Shown piece after piece: positions 47,297 to 56,269 of a DNA stretch of 64,000 bases. Origin of the DNA: Massilia sp. IC2-477 (GTDB taxonomy: Bacteria; Pseudomonadota; Gammaproteobacteria; Burkholderiales; Burkholderiaceae_D). A program made the position numbers and the translations under genes. Every line of letters begins with the position of its first letter. Position 1 is the first letter of the stretch. The notes under the pieces are model-generated. The model searched no databases, had not been told where the DNA came from, and was given only the letters and a program-made list of their open reading frames with translations. The stretch is taken from the NCBI RefSeq assembly GCF_020707265.1, contig NZ_JAJFEQ010000003.1:372001-436000 (forward strand). The letters are read 5' to 3'.

Positions 47297-47755
47297 TCAG
47301 GAACGGTCAGTGCCTGCCGAACCGCTCATGTTGCCGTCTGCATTGCTGGCCATGTCCGGGGCGCCGCGGGCTGCGCCGCCATTGGCCTGGGCCTCGCGGC
47401 TGGCCTGGATGCCGCCAACCGTGCCGCCGGCCGGATCGGTCGCGCTGCCGGCGCCGCTCAGCGGCTGCCCGGGGGCGTTGACGTTGGTGTCGGCCGGTGC
47501 GCTGACGATGCCGCCGCCATGACCCGCCGCATTGGCTGTGTAGTGTCCCGCGTTCGACTGTTCCGCGCCTGTCCCGCTGCCGGGTGGCGGCACTTGGTAG
47601 CGCCAGACCGGCTCGGCCGACTGGTCAGCCCCAAGTGCGCCGCCGCCTGCGCCGGGCAGGCTCATGTCCTCGCCGGCCGTGCGCATGTCCTCGCCCGGCC
47701 CCTCGCGGCCGCCGTCGGGTACTGGTCCCTGCTGAGTGCGCTGTTCGGTGCTCAT
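47297..47755 (-). CDS. Glycine-rich low-complexity protein, paralogue 2, unknown function
   Basis: A 152-residue hydrophilic protein. It has VWRYQVPPPGSGTGAEQSN then AGHYTAN in the middle, and Gly/Ala/Ser/Asp-rich flanks. It shares this motif with the neighbouring 140-residue protein. There is no signal peptide, membrane segment or cysteine. AAGGAG lies six bases before the ATG. The composition suggests a disordered, possibly stress-related protein, but that is only inference from composition. Confidence 0.65.
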   Translation of the reverse strand: MSTEQRTQQGPVPDGGREGPGEDMRTAGEDMSLPGAGGGALGADQSAEPVWRYQVPPPGSGTGAEQSNAGHYTANAAGHGGGIVSAPADTNVNAPGQPLSGAGSATDPAGGTVGGIQASREAQANGGAARGAPDMASNADGNMSGSAGTDRS

Positions 47756-47853
47756 GCTGGTCTCCTTGTGGTTGTCCTGGAGACCATCTTAGCCGTCGTG
47801 GCAGGGGACTGAATAGGCGCACGCACCGCGCCGCCGTAGGACAGTTCCGAAAC

Positions 47854-47880
47854 GAAAAAAGCGCCCGCGAGGGGCGCTTT
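47854..47880 (-). terminator. Intrinsic terminator of the PpiC pair
   Basis: AAAGCGCCC and GGGCGCTTT form a stem with a short loop; reading on the minus strand it runs into a six-T tract. It lies 30 bases beyond the stop of the downstream PpiC gene. Confidence 0.85.
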
Positions 47881-47909
47881 CTTGCTGGATCCAGCTGCGA
47901 AGACCAGGA

Positions 47910-48701
47910 TTACTGGATCTTGGCCTTCTTGACCAGGCTTTCGCGGTACTGCGCCAGCTGGCGCTGCTGCAGCGATTCCGCGACCTGCTGCTTGACTTCG
48001 TCCAGGGCCGGGATCTTGGCCTGGCGCACGTCTTCCAGCTTGATCACGTGGAAACCGTACTGGGTCTTGACCGGGGTGTCGGTGATGGCGCCTTTTTGCA
48101 GGGCGACCATGGCCTTCGAGAACTCAGGCACGTAGTTGGCCGGGCTTGCCCAGTCCAGATCGCCGCCGTTGGCTGCCGAACCATCCTTCGAGTTGGCCTT
48201 GGCCAGGTCTTCGAACTTGGCGCCGCCCTTCAGCTTGGTGATCAGGGCCTTGGCTTCGTCTTCGGTCGGAACCAGGATGTGGCGTGCGTGGTATTCCTTG
48301 TCGCCCACTTGCGCCTTGAAGCGATCGTACTCGGCCTTGATGTCGGCGTCCTTGATCGGGTTCTTCTTGACGTAGTCGGCCAGCATCGCGTTGATGATGA
48401 TGCTCTGGCGGGCGTTGTCGATCGCAGCCTTGACGTCGGCGCGGCCGCCGACGCCTGCCTTGTCGGCTTCCTGGATCAGGACTTCGCGGCCGATCAGCTC
48501 TTTCTTGATCGCTTCGCGCAGCGCAGGGGTATCGGTAGCGCGGCCCTGTGCGACCACTTGCTTGACCATCTGGTCAAGCTTTGCCGCCGGGATCGGCTTG
48601 CCATTCACGGTGGCGGCGTTCTGCGCGAAGGCAGGCGCGGCGATCATCGTGGTTACGGCAAAGCTGATTGCCAAGGACAGGCGGGCTGGCTTCAAAATCA
48701 T
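47910..48701 (-). CDS. Periplasmic peptidyl-prolyl isomerase, PpiC/parvulin type, copy 2
   Basis: A 263-residue foldase with a signal peptide (LSLAISFAVTTMIAAPAFAQ). A SurA-like N-terminal helical region follows, then a parvulin domain near residues 130-225 (EYHARHILVPTEDEA, NGGDLDWASP, TQYGFHVIKLEDVR). It is about 60 percent identical by eye to the gene just upstream (48783-49562), so the pair is a tandem duplication. The start at 48701 is set by the signal peptide. It is expected to catalyse proline isomerisation during outer-membrane protein folding. Confidence 0.9.
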   Translation of the reverse strand: MILKPARLSLAISFAVTTMIAAPAFAQNAATVNGKPIPAAKLDQMVKQVVAQGRATDTPALREAIKKELIGREVLIQEADKAGVGGRADVKAAIDNARQSIIINAMLADYVKKNPIKDADIKAEYDRFKAQVGDKEYHARHILVPTEDEAKALITKLKGGAKFEDLAKANSKDGSAANGGDLDWASPANYVPEFSKAMVALQKGAITDTPVKTQYGFHVIKLEDVRQAKIPALDEVKQQVAESLQQRQLAQYRESLVKKAKIQ

Positions 48702-48782
48702 TGTTGAGGTCCTATCTAAACACAAAAAGTTCGCCGCGCGGCGGCAATAACCGGTGCCCATGAGCACCGGCGGTAGTACATC

Positions 48783-49562
48783 TTACTGCACCTTTGCCTT
48801 TTTGACCATTTGCTCACGGTAGGCCGCGAGTTTTTGCTGGGCCAGGGCGTCGGCGATCTGCGGCTTGACTTCGTCCAGCGACGGCAGCTTGGCGGCGCGG
48901 GTATCGTCCAGCTTGATGACGTGGAAGCCGTTGGCGGTCTTCACCGGCTTGTCGGTGACGGCGCCTTTCTGCAGCTTGGTGAAGCCGGCGGCGAATTCAG
49001 GCGGGAAGGAGGCCGGGGTAGCCCAGTCCAGGTCGCCGCCGTTGTTGGCGGTGCCGGTGTCCTTCGACTGCTTGGCCAGTTCCTCGAACTTGGCGCCGCC
49101 CTTGATCTTGGCGATCACCGCGTTCGCATCGGCTTCGGTGTCCAGCAGGATGTGGCGGACGTGGTATTCCTTGTCGCCGGTCTGGGCCTTGAACTTGTCG
49201 TACTCGGCCTTGATTTCGGCATCGGTCACCGGGTTCTTGGCGATGTAGTCGCGGGCCAGCTGGTTGACCACGATGGCCTGGCGCGCATTGTCGAGCGCTT
49301 GCCTGACTTCCGGCTTCTTGTCGTAGCCCTGCTTGATCGCTTCCTGCATCAACACTTCGCGCGCGATCATCTCTTCCTTGATCGCTGCGCGCATCTGCAC
49401 CGAATCCTGGCCCTGGCCAGCGGCGACCAGCTGCTTGACGGCTTCGTCCACGCGCGAGGTCGGGATGGCTTTGCCGTTCACGACGGCGAGGTTCTGGGCG
49501 AAGGCAGGTGCTGCGGCAACGGCGATCAGAGCTAACAGCAGGCGTGCTGGCTTAAAAGTCAT
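48783..49562 (-). CDS. Periplasmic peptidyl-prolyl isomerase, PpiC/parvulin type, copy 1
   Basis: A 259-residue foldase with a signal peptide (LLLALIAVAAAPAFAQ) and a SurA-like N-terminus. The parvulin domain has EYHVRHILLDTEADA, NGGDLDWATP and TANGFHVIKLDDTR. It ends MVKKAKVQ, as the second copy ends LVKKAKIQ. AGGA lies nine bases before the ATG. The two genes are 81 bases apart and probably one operon, ending at the hairpin near 47854. Confidence 0.9.
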   Translation of the reverse strand: MTFKPARLLLALIAVAAAPAFAQNLAVVNGKAIPTSRVDEAVKQLVAAGQGQDSVQMRAAIKEEMIAREVLMQEAIKQGYDKKPEVRQALDNARQAIVVNQLARDYIAKNPVTDAEIKAEYDKFKAQTGDKEYHVRHILLDTEADANAVIAKIKGGAKFEELAKQSKDTGTANNGGDLDWATPASFPPEFAAGFTKLQKGAVTDKPVKTANGFHVIKLDDTRAAKLPSLDEVKPQIADALAQQKLAAYREQMVKKAKVQ

Positions 49563-49717
49563 TTCTGGAATTCCTGTGGGAGGGATGTGCTTGGACGAGA
49601 TTTGATTAGTTCTTGTACTTCAAGTTCTGGTACTTCGCGTTACATATTGTCGGCCACTATTCTTAAAGCTGACTGAAGATGAGCTACAGGCGTTCCCCCA
49701 GGAATCCGGCAAGGGCC

Positions 49718-50002
49718 TCAGCCCCCGCTTTGCTCCGCCGGCGTCTGGGCCGTGATGGCCAGCGCATGGATTTCCGCCTTGTTGATCATTTCGTGAACGG
49801 CATCATACACAAGACGATGGCGCATGACTAGCGTGAGGCCCTGGAACTTGTCGGACACGATCTTCACACTGTAGTGGCTGCCCCCGGAGGCGGCGCCGGC
49901 GTGGCCGGCGTGCAGGTGCGAGTCGTCGCTGATTTCCAGCAGGGTGGGGGCGAGTTCGGCCTGCAGGCGTTCGCGCAGGCGTTCGGTACGGTTAGCTTCC
50001 AT
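49718..50002 (-). CDS. BolA family protein
   Basis: A 94-residue BolA-like protein. It has the class features SDDSHLHAGHAG with the conserved histidines, the HYSVKIVSDKFQGLTLVMRHRLVYDAV core and an IHALAITAQTP strand. BolA proteins pair with monothiol glutaredoxins in iron-sulfur handling and affect morphology. It overlaps the end of yciB by 11 bases. SelO, at the head of this operon, is known in E. coli to modify glutaredoxin, so the cluster shares a thiol/redox theme. Confidence 0.92.
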   Translation of the reverse strand: MEANRTERLRERLQAELAPTLLEISDDSHLHAGHAGAASGGSHYSVKIVSDKFQGLTLVMRHRLVYDAVHEMINKAEIHALAITAQTPAEQSGG

Positions 50003-50636
50003 TTTGGGCGTCCTCCTGTATATGTTTTGACAAGAACAGCGACTGGATGATGATAAAGGCGAACAGGATGCCGCTGATGCCGAACAGCTTGAAACTGACC
50101 CAGGCGCCGGTATCGCTACGGAAGACCACGAAAGCCATCAAGAGGTTCAAAAAGCCGAGCCCGACGAAGAAGGCGATCCAGGCATACAGCACGCGGTTCC
50201 AGACGGCGTCCGGCAGGCTCATGGCGCCGCCAAGCGCCGAGCGCATCAGGTTCTTGCGGTAGATCAGCTGGGCCAGCAGCAGCGCGGCGCCGAAGGCCCA
50301 GTACAGGATGGTCGGCTTCCACTTGATGAAGGTCTCGTCATGGAAATAGATGGTGGCGCCGCCGGCGACCACCACCACGCCCAGTGACAGCCACAGCATG
50401 CCGTCAACCTTCTTGCGGCGCGCCAGCAGGTAGACGATCTGCAGCACCGTGGCCAGGATCGTGACGGCGGTGGCGAGCAGGATCGGCGCCTGCGCCGCCG
50501 GCACCGCGCCGCCGGAAATGAGGAAGCCGAGATAGTCGGAGGTCAGGCCGTGGGCCCATTCCGGGTTGCTTTCGCCATACTTGTAGATGCCGAAGAACAG
50601 GATCACCGGCAGCATGTCGAACAAAAACTTGATCAT
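49992..50636 (-). CDS. yciB: Inner-membrane septation protein A (YciB/IspZ)
   Basis: A 214-residue protein with about six membrane segments and the family signature FLFDMLPVILFFGIYKY near the N-terminus. Other family segments are HDETFIKWKPTILYW and NRVLYAWIAFFVGLGFLNL. YciB is needed for normal septation and envelope integrity in enteric bacteria. It lies 17 bases downstream of msrB and overlaps bolA. Confidence 0.95.
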   Translation of the reverse strand: MIKFLFDMLPVILFFGIYKYGESNPEWAHGLTSDYLGFLISGGAVPAAQAPILLATAVTILATVLQIVYLLARRKKVDGMLWLSLGVVVVAGGATIYFHDETFIKWKPTILYWAFGAALLLAQLIYRKNLMRSALGGAMSLPDAVWNRVLYAWIAFFVGLGFLNLLMAFVVFRSDTGAWVSFKLFGISGILFAFIIIQSLFLSKHIQEDAQNGS

Positions 50637-50653
50637 GTAGAGTCCTCAGCGGT

Positions 50654-51049
50654 TCAGGCGGGCTCGAAGCGCAGGGCGGCCGAGTTGATGCAGTAGCGCA
50701 GGCCGGTCGGCGGCGGGCCGTCCGGGAACACGTGGCCGAGGTGGGCGTCGCACACGGCGCAGATGATCTCGGTGCGAACCATGCCGTGGGTGCGGTCGAC
50801 CTTTTCGATGACATTATCCGGGTCGAGCGCCTTGAAGTAGCTTGGCCAGCCGCAGCCGGATTCGAACTTGGCGTCGGACTCGAACAGCGCTGTGTTGCAG
50901 CACACGCAGTGGTAGATGCCGTGCTCGTGGTGGTCCCAGTACTTGCCGGTAAAGGCGCGCTCGGTGGCGGCGTGGCGGGTCACCTGGTATTGCATCGGGT
51001 CGAGCTGGGCGCGCCATTCGGCGTCGCTCTTGGTCACTTTATCGTTCAT
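50654..51049 (-). CDS. msrB: Peptide-methionine (R)-S-oxide reductase
   Basis: A 131-residue MsrB. The zinc-binding cysteines are Cys48/Cys51 (CVCC) and Cys97/Cys100 (CAVC). The catalytic cysteine is Cys120 in [11 protein letters not shown], and GCGWPSY is present. It reduces methionine-R-sulfoxide in the cytosol, with thioredoxin as donor. It lies 16 bases after selO, forming a redox-repair unit. Confidence 0.96.
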   Translation of the reverse strand: MNDKVTKSDAEWRAQLDPMQYQVTRHAATERAFTGKYWDHHEHGIYHCVCCNTALFESDAKFESGCGWPSYFKALDPDNVIEKVDRTHGMVRTEIICAVCDAHLGHVFPDGPPPTGLRYCINSAALRFEPA

Positions 51050-51065
51050 GGTCGTTCTCGTGGTC

Positions 51066-52532
51066 TCAGGAAGAGCAGCTCACTTCGAGGTGGGCTGCCC
51101 AGTCGGGCGGCAGGGCCGCATAGGATTCGTTTTCCGGCTGCTCGTCGAAGGGGCGCTCGAGGATGGCCAGCAGCTTGTGCACGCCGCCGAAGTCGCCGTT
51201 CTGGGCCTGTTCGATGGCGCTCTGCGCCAGGTAATTACGCAGCACGTATTTCGGGTTAGTGCGGTGCATCGCGGCGCGGCGCAGCTCGTCGCGGCTGTCT
51301 TCGGCCTTCAGGCGCGCGCGGTATTGAACGGCCCAGGCGTCAAAGGCCGCGCGGTCGAGGAACAGGTCGCGCAGCGGCGCATCGCTCTCCAGGCTGCCTT
51401 CGAGCTGCAGCTCGCCCAGGCGGCGGAAGAACAGGGTGAAGTCGGCATGGTTTGCCTGCAGTAGCTGGAACATCGCGTCGAACAGGGCGCTGTCGCCGTC
51501 GCGCGCATCCAGCAGGCCCAGCTTGGCGTGCAGCAGCTCGTCCAGCTTGGCGCCGAACGCGGGACGGTAGACGTCCAGCGCTTCCTCGGTGTCCTCAGGC
51601 GTGCCGATCAGTGGCAGCAGGGCGTTGCCAAGCGCGTAGCAGTTCCAGTGGCCCACCGGCACCTGGTTGGCATAAGAATAGCGGCCGCCCTGGTCGGTGT
51701 GGTTGCAAATGTGGTTCGCGTCGAAGGCTTCCATGAAGCCGAAGGGGCCGTAATCCAGGGTCAGGCCGAGGATCGACATATTGTCGGTGTTCATGACGCC
51801 ATGCATGAAGCCGACCGCCTGCCAGTGGGCGATCATGACGGCGGTGCGGCGGGTGACCTCGGCCAGCAGCTCCTTGTAGGGATTGGCGGCGCCGGTGAAT
51901 TCCGGATACCAGTTCTTGATGACGTAGTCGGCCAGGGTGCGCAGCTCGTCCTGCTTGTTGCGGTAGTGCCAGTGCTCGAAGGAGCCGAAGCGCACGAAGC
52001 TGGGCGCCATGCGGGTGACCACGGCGGCGGTCTCGACGGTCTCGCGCATCACGCGCTGGTTGGAGCCGGTCAGCATCAGGGCGCGGGTGGTCGGAATGCC
52101 GAGCGCGGCCATCGCTTCCGAGCACAGGAATTCGCGGATCGACGAGCGCAAGACGGCGCGGCCGTCGCCCATGCGCGAGTAAGGCGTCAGGCCAGCGCCC
52201 TTGAGCTGCAATTCCATTTGCCCAGTTGGCGTCGGCAGGTCGCCGAGCACGATCGCGCGGCCGTCGCCGAGCTGGCCGGCCCAGACGCCGAACTGGTGGC
52301 CCGAATACACGGCGGACAGTGGCTGAGAGCGCACCGCCACCTTGTTACCGGTGAACACGGCGACGAAATCCTCCTGCGCCAGCGCCTGCGGGTTGAGCCC
52401 CACCAGCGCCGCCGCAGGTGCGCTGGCAGCGATGAAATAGGGCGACGGCAAGGGCGTCGGCATCAGCCGGGTATAAAAGGCCGGCGGCAACTCGGCAAAC
52501 GAGTTGTTGAAGGGGAGTTCGTCAGCAGTAAT
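51066..52532 (-). CDS. selO: Protein adenylyltransferase SelO (probable ATT start)
   Basis: A pseudokinase-fold enzyme that AMPylates proteins such as glutaredoxin. Family segments include [66 protein letters not shown] and the C-terminal [12 protein letters not shown], ending with the redox cysteine in CSS. A canonical start (TTG) lies only at 52490, but 14 codons upstream encode [11 protein letters not shown], which belongs to the family N-terminus. They begin at an ATT (52532) with AAGGA six bases ahead, and the frame is closed by TAG farther upstream. I therefore take ATT as the start, giving 488 residues. Confidence 0.88.
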   Translation of the reverse strand: MTADELPFNNSFAELPPAFYTRLMPTPLPSPYFIAASAPAAALVGLNPQALAQEDFVAVFTGNKVAVRSQPLSAVYSGHQFGVWAGQLGDGRAIVLGDLPTPTGQMELQLKGAGLTPYSRMGDGRAVLRSSIREFLCSEAMAALGIPTTRALMLTGSNQRVMRETVETAAVVTRMAPSFVRFGSFEHWHYRNKQDELRTLADYVIKNWYPEFTGAANPYKELLAEVTRRTAVMIAHWQAVGFMHGVMNTDNMSILGLTLDYGPFGFMEAFDANHICNHTDQGGRYSYANQVPVGHWNCYALGNALLPLIGTPEDTEEALDVYRPAFGAKLDELLHAKLGLLDARDGDSALFDAMFQLLQANHADFTLFFRRLGELQLEGSLESDAPLRDLFLDRAAFDAWAVQYRARLKAEDSRDELRRAAMHRTNPKYVLRNYLAQSAIEQAQNGDFGGVHKLLAILERPFDEQPENESYAALPPDWAAHLEVSCSS

Positions 52533-52543
52533 GGTCGTTCCTT
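52530..52543 (-). promoter_or_regulatory. Ribosome-binding site and ATT start codon of selO
   Basis: On the minus strand AAGGA (52543-52539) is followed by six bases and then ATT (52532-52530). This is ideal spacing for a start. No ATG or GTG is available in frame, and the only alternative, TTG at 52490, lacks a clear site. Confidence 0.55.
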
Positions 52544-52742
52544 CGCTTATGCGTGCGGTATGTGCAGGATTCTACCGTACCGGGCAGATTCTATCGGCGC
52601 ACGCCTGCATCCGGCCAGGGTGCCGAAGAGCGAGCGGGGATGGTGGCATGGATGCTGCACTGCATCATCGATTCCCGTTGACGCAGCGTAAGTCACCAGA
52701 CGAAACTGAGCCATTAGTTGCCAATCTGCTCATGGAGTTCCG

Positions 52743-54407
52743 ATGACCGCCGCCGTTTCCGCACACCAGACAAGTCCCCTGATGGGCCAGATGATGGACC
52801 AGCCGCTGCTCGTCTCGAGCATCATCGAATTCGCCGCGCGCCACTATGGCGCTAGCGAGATCGTCTCGCGCCGGGTGGAAGGCGACATCCACCGCTACAC
52901 CTACCGCGAGTGCGAGCTGCGCGCCCGCCGCATGGCCCAGGCCCTGCAGGGGCTGTGCGTCGGGATGGGCGACCGGGTCGCGACGCTGGCCTGGAACGGC
53001 TACCGCCACATGGAGCTGTACTATGCGGTATCCGGCTCGGGCGCCGTTCTGCACACCATCAACCCGCGCCTGCACCCGGAGCAGATCGCCTACATCATCA
53101 ACCATGCCGAAGGCCAGTACCTGTTCTTCGACATGACGTTCCTGCCCGCGATAGAGCAGATGGCGCGCCACTGCAAGACCATCAAGGGCTATGTCGCCAT
53201 GTGCGAGCGCAGCCACATGCCGAAGGAAACCAGCATCCCGACCCTGCTGTGCTACGAAGACCTGATCGCGACCGCTTCGGGCGAGTATGCCTGGCCGCAG
53301 TTCGACGAGCGGTCCGCCGCGGCCCTGTGCTACACCTCCGGCACGACCGGCAACCCGAAGGGGGCGCTGTACTCGCACCGCTCGACCGTGTTGCATGCTT
53401 ACGCCTCGGCGATGCCGAACGCGCTGAACGTCTCGGCGGCCGACACGGTGCTGCCGGTGGTGCCGATGTTCCACGTGAATGCCTGGGGCCTGCCGTACTC
53501 GGTGCCGCTGTCGGGCGCGAAGATGGTGTTTCCGGGGCCCGCGCTGGACGGCAAGTCGCTGTATGAACTGTTCGAAAGCGAAGGCGTCACCTTCTCGGCC
53601 GGCGTGCCGACGGTCTGGCTCGGCCTGATCAACCATGTGATGCAGAACGAGCTGCGCTTCTCGACCTTCCGCCGCACCGTCATCGGCGGCTCGGCCTGTC
53701 CGCCGGCCATGATGGACACCCTGATCGACAAGCTGGGCGTGGAAGTGGTGCACGCCTGGGGCATGACCGAGATGTCGCCGCTCGGCACCGCCTGCACGCT
53801 GCTCGGCAAGCACAAGACGCTGCCGCTTGAGGAGCAGCGCGCCGTGCTGCGCAAACAGGGGCATGCGATCTACGGCGTCGACATGAAGATCGTCGACGAC
53901 GACGGCAGCGAGCTGCCCTGGGACGGCACCACCTATGGCCACCTGCTGGTGAAGGGCCCGTGGGTGGTGTCCGGCTACTTCCGCGGCGAGGGCGGCGACG
54001 TTCTGCAGGACGGCTGGTTCCCGACCGGCGATGTGGCCACCATCGACCCGGATGGCTACCTCGCGATCACGGACCGCAGCAAGGATGTGATCAAGTCCGG
54101 CGGCGAGTGGATCGGTTCCATCGACCTGGAGAACATCGCGATGTCGCACCCGGCGGTGCTGCAGGCGGCCTGCATCGGCGTGGCGCATCCGAAGTGGGCC
54201 GAGCGCCCGCTGCTGGTCGTGGTCAAGCGACCCGGCGCCGAGCTGACGCGCGAGGACCTGCTCAGCTTCTACGAGGACAAGGTGGCGAAGTGGTGGATCC
54301 CGGACGACGTCGTGTTTGCCGAGGCGCTGCCGGTCGGCGGCACCGGCAAGATCCAGAAGAACAAGCTGCGGGACGCGTACAGCGAACATCGGCTGCCGAC
54401 CGCATGA
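52743..54407 (+). CDS. Fatty-acyl-CoA ligase, AMP-binding family
   Basis: A 554-residue acyl-adenylate-forming enzyme. The P-loop motif is [18 protein letters not shown] near residue 195, the A5 motif is [11 protein letters not shown] near 340, the A8 hinge is [18 protein letters not shown] near 440, and the A10 lysine is in [13 protein letters not shown] near the end. It activates medium- or long-chain acids, or a methylthiopropionate-like acid, to CoA thioesters. A FadB-like enzyme lies 4 kb downstream. Its last codons are duplicated in degenerate form at 56270, beyond the AT-rich island. Confidence 0.92.
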   Translation: MTAAVSAHQTSPLMGQMMDQPLLVSSIIEFAARHYGASEIVSRRVEGDIHRYTYRECELRARRMAQALQGLCVGMGDRVATLAWNGYRHMELYYAVSGSGAVLHTINPRLHPEQIAYIINHAEGQYLFFDMTFLPAIEQMARHCKTIKGYVAMCERSHMPKETSIPTLLCYEDLIATASGEYAWPQFDERSAAALCYTSGTTGNPKGALYSHRSTVLHAYASAMPNALNVSAADTVLPVVPMFHVNAWGLPYSVPLSGAKMVFPGPALDGKSLYELFESEGVTFSAGVPTVWLGLINHVMQNELRFSTFRRTVIGGSACPPAMMDTLIDKLGVEVVHAWGMTEMSPLGTACTLLGKHKTLPLEEQRAVLRKQGHAIYGVDMKIVDDDGSELPWDGTTYGHLLVKGPWVVSGYFRGEGGDVLQDGWFPTGDVATIDPDGYLAITDRSKDVIKSGGEWIGSIDLENIAMSHPAVLQAACIGVAHPKWAERPLLVVVKRPGAELTREDLLSFYEDKVAKWWIPDDVVFAEALPVGGTGKIQKNKLRDAYSEHRLPTA

Positions 54408-54669
54408 ACGCGAACCCTGCCATCTTCACAAAGAAACTGCTTCCCTTGCTGCTGGCAACATCCGTGCTGTCAGCCGTGGCGTTTGAAACACCGAATGAAC
54501 TGTTGAAGGCAGTCCCACGTGACTAGGATACCCGACTAGCGCCGCTATTCGACTACTTCCACCGCAATTCGGAACTGTCCTTCTTCGAACTAAGGACGGC
54601 GGAGCGCCTAGCAAAAGGGCTGCGGGCGGCGAGTTTACAAGGCACAAATGTCACCGTTGAACAAATCTA
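54363..54669 (+). repeat. Left direct repeat flanking the AT-rich island
   Basis: This stretch holds the ligase 3' end (from 54363) and a degraded amidohydrolase 5' part. It is repeated, diverged, at 56270-56557 on the far side of the island. The order and orientation are the same in both copies. Confidence 0.7.
54404..54669 (+). pseudogene. Truncated M20 amidohydrolase remnant
   Basis: An ATG overlapping the ligase stop begins a signal peptide (KKLLPLLLATSVLSAVAF) followed by ETPNELLKAVPRD and then an in-frame TAG (54524-54526). Reading on in the same frame gives RLAPLFDYFHRNSELSFFE and RTAERLAKGLRAAS. These match the intact amidohydrolase at 56335 (LAPLLDYFHRNPELSFLE, TAARLAKELRAAG). Homology stops near 54669, where the AT-rich island starts. 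It is a dead 5' copy of the downstream gene. Confidence 0.85.
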
Positions 54670-54684
54670 GTTACAGATGCGCTC

Positions 54685-54714
54685 TTGAGCAAAGTTGCCA
54701 TGAAGAACTAATAT
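54685..54714 (+). promoter_or_regulatory. Candidate promoter of the island gene
   Basis: TTGAGC (54685-54690) and TAATAT (54709-54714) are 18 bases apart, inside the AT-rich island and 86 bases before the nuclease-like gene. Since AT-rich DNA yields such boxes by chance, support is modest. Confidence 0.35.
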
Positions 54715-54799
54715 CCTTAGTACCTGCTCGGGGTATTTTAGGACTTCATCCATGGCACTTGGTGGTAAATGCGGTCAACCTAATGCGGATAATTAGACA

Positions 54800-56233
54800 A
54801 TGGCAAAAGTACAGAATCCTATTCTATTCTCGACATATTTCGGCTTAAAGCCTGGTGTAGTGGAAGCGGCAGGTTTAGTCGATCCATTCCTGAACGTCGA
54901 TACACAGCTCTTCATCGACCCAACGTTATTAGAGAAGTCTTCGAATCGAATCATTAAGGAGAAGGCTTTACCACAATTTAGACGTCATTTCAGTGATTTT
55001 TTGCGGTTGCTGACCATTTCCGAGCGCGAAGGCGATGCGGCTTGGAAAGGCGCGCAGCGGCTATTGGACCTTAGCGAACCAGCAGATAATGGATTGGGGT
55101 ACGGCGGAAGTGGAAGATCTGGAAGCTCGAGACCAAATGAAATTAGAGATACAATAGTTCGAACCGCGAAGGAAATTGTAACCTTGGGCAGTAAGGACCC
55201 CGAAATGATGGGTCTCATGGGGTTCTTTGAGGAGAAGGTTGGGCCAGACACCATTAGCGATTTCACGACTCGAGTGATCGCGAATGAGCTATCTGAAATT
55301 ACAGAGGCCTTTTGCTTAGCCAATGGCATTTCGACGAGCGATAAAGACGGAGACAGCCAGTATAGTTTGCCATCATTTGATGTCGGTGGAGGCAAAAAGA
55401 AGTATGTAATTCTTGTGCCGAGTGACATCGTTCGGGAGCTACCGATCTCTAACGACCCTTCTGAAATATATGAAGCCATTTCCTTTAATCAGAAGATTCG
55501 CGATAGAGTAAATTCTTTCTTGGCGAGATCAGAAAGAACAACGGCAACGGAGCGGAAGGAAGCAATACGTAAGGCCGCCCTTGAATCAGTTGATTTGTTC
55601 AATTCTTTCCTTAAAGCAATCAAGGATTATGCGCAGCCCTATAACCAGGAAGATGACTCTCTTGGATATAGAAAGCTAAAGGAGGTACTTCAGTCGAATG
55701 TTGATTCGTTTAAGGTAGACAAAAAGTTCGAGCTTTCATCGGGGCCAGAAAAGATTGCCGAACTAGTGCACGAGACCATTGCAGCCTTCAAGCACCATGT
55801 CGAAAAGGGAAATCTATGGGAGGCATTATGGGTAAACGGGGTTCCTAAAAAGGAGCGGGCGTCGCAATTGATCTATTTTGCAATTGCCGACTGCTTTTGC
55901 AAGGCGAACGACGTTGATATCTCACCCGAGGCAAATATGGGTGGTGGGCCGATTGACTTTAAATTTAGCAAAGGATATGAGGCAAGGGTGCTTGTGGAAA
56001 TGAAGCGCTCGAGTGGCACTGTCAGACATGGTTATGAAAAGCAACTTGAATATTATAAAGATGCAGCGAAGACATTTTTCGGGATTTTTGTCGTAATCGA
56101 TTATGGGGACTTGGGGAATAAGCTTCTTACGATCCAAAAAATTCGTTCCGAACGTCTTGATGCTGGCGAGGCTGCTTCGGATATCGTTGTAATCGATGCT
56201 ACGCAAAAGAAATCGGCGAGTAAGCGAGATTAG
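54800..56233 (+). CDS. Uncharacterised protein with C-terminal PD-(D/E)XK nuclease signature (candidate defence gene)
   Basis: A 477-residue soluble protein with no signal peptide. The N-terminal region has FGLKPGVVEAAGLVDPFLNV and LFIDPTLLEKSS, followed by a mostly helical middle. Near the C-terminus GGGPIDFKF carries Asp386 and LVEMKRSSG carries Glu400-x-Lys402. A following KQLEYYKDA helix resembles the QxxxY helix of RecB-like nucleases. GC content is in the mid-40s percent in the stretch counted, far below its neighbours, and codon use differs. No methylase, helicase or integrase is adjacent. A nuclease, possibly anti-phage, is inferred; the family is not one I can name. Confidence 0.75.
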   Translation: MAKVQNPILFSTYFGLKPGVVEAAGLVDPFLNVDTQLFIDPTLLEKSSNRIIKEKALPQFRRHFSDFLRLLTISEREGDAAWKGAQRLLDLSEPADNGLGYGGSGRSGSSRPNEIRDTIVRTAKEIVTLGSKDPEMMGLMGFFEEKVGPDTISDFTTRVIANELSEITEAFCLANGISTSDKDGDSQYSLPSFDVGGGKKKYVILVPSDIVRELPISNDPSEIYEAISFNQKIRDRVNSFLARSERTTATERKEAIRKAALESVDLFNSFLKAIKDYAQPYNQEDDSLGYRKLKEVLQSNVDSFKVDKKFELSSGPEKIAELVHETIAAFKHHVEKGNLWEALWVNGVPKKERASQLIYFAIADCFCKANDVDISPEANMGGGPIDFKFSKGYEARVLVEMKRSSGTVRHGYEKQLEYYKDAAKTFFGIFVVIDYGDLGNKLLTIQKIRSERLDAGEAASDIVVIDATQKKSASKRD

Positions 56234-56269
56234 CTGGGCCAATTTCGATTTAGATGGGTAGCCTCTGAC

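Noticed and set aside
54648..54848. A 66-residue frame at the left edge of the AT-rich island
   Set aside because: It overlaps the nuclease gene start out of frame, has no ribosome site and resembles no protein I know.
54800..56233. The island gene as part of a restriction-modification or toxin-antitoxin pair
   Set aside because: No methylase, specificity subunit or second small gene is present between the flanking repeats.
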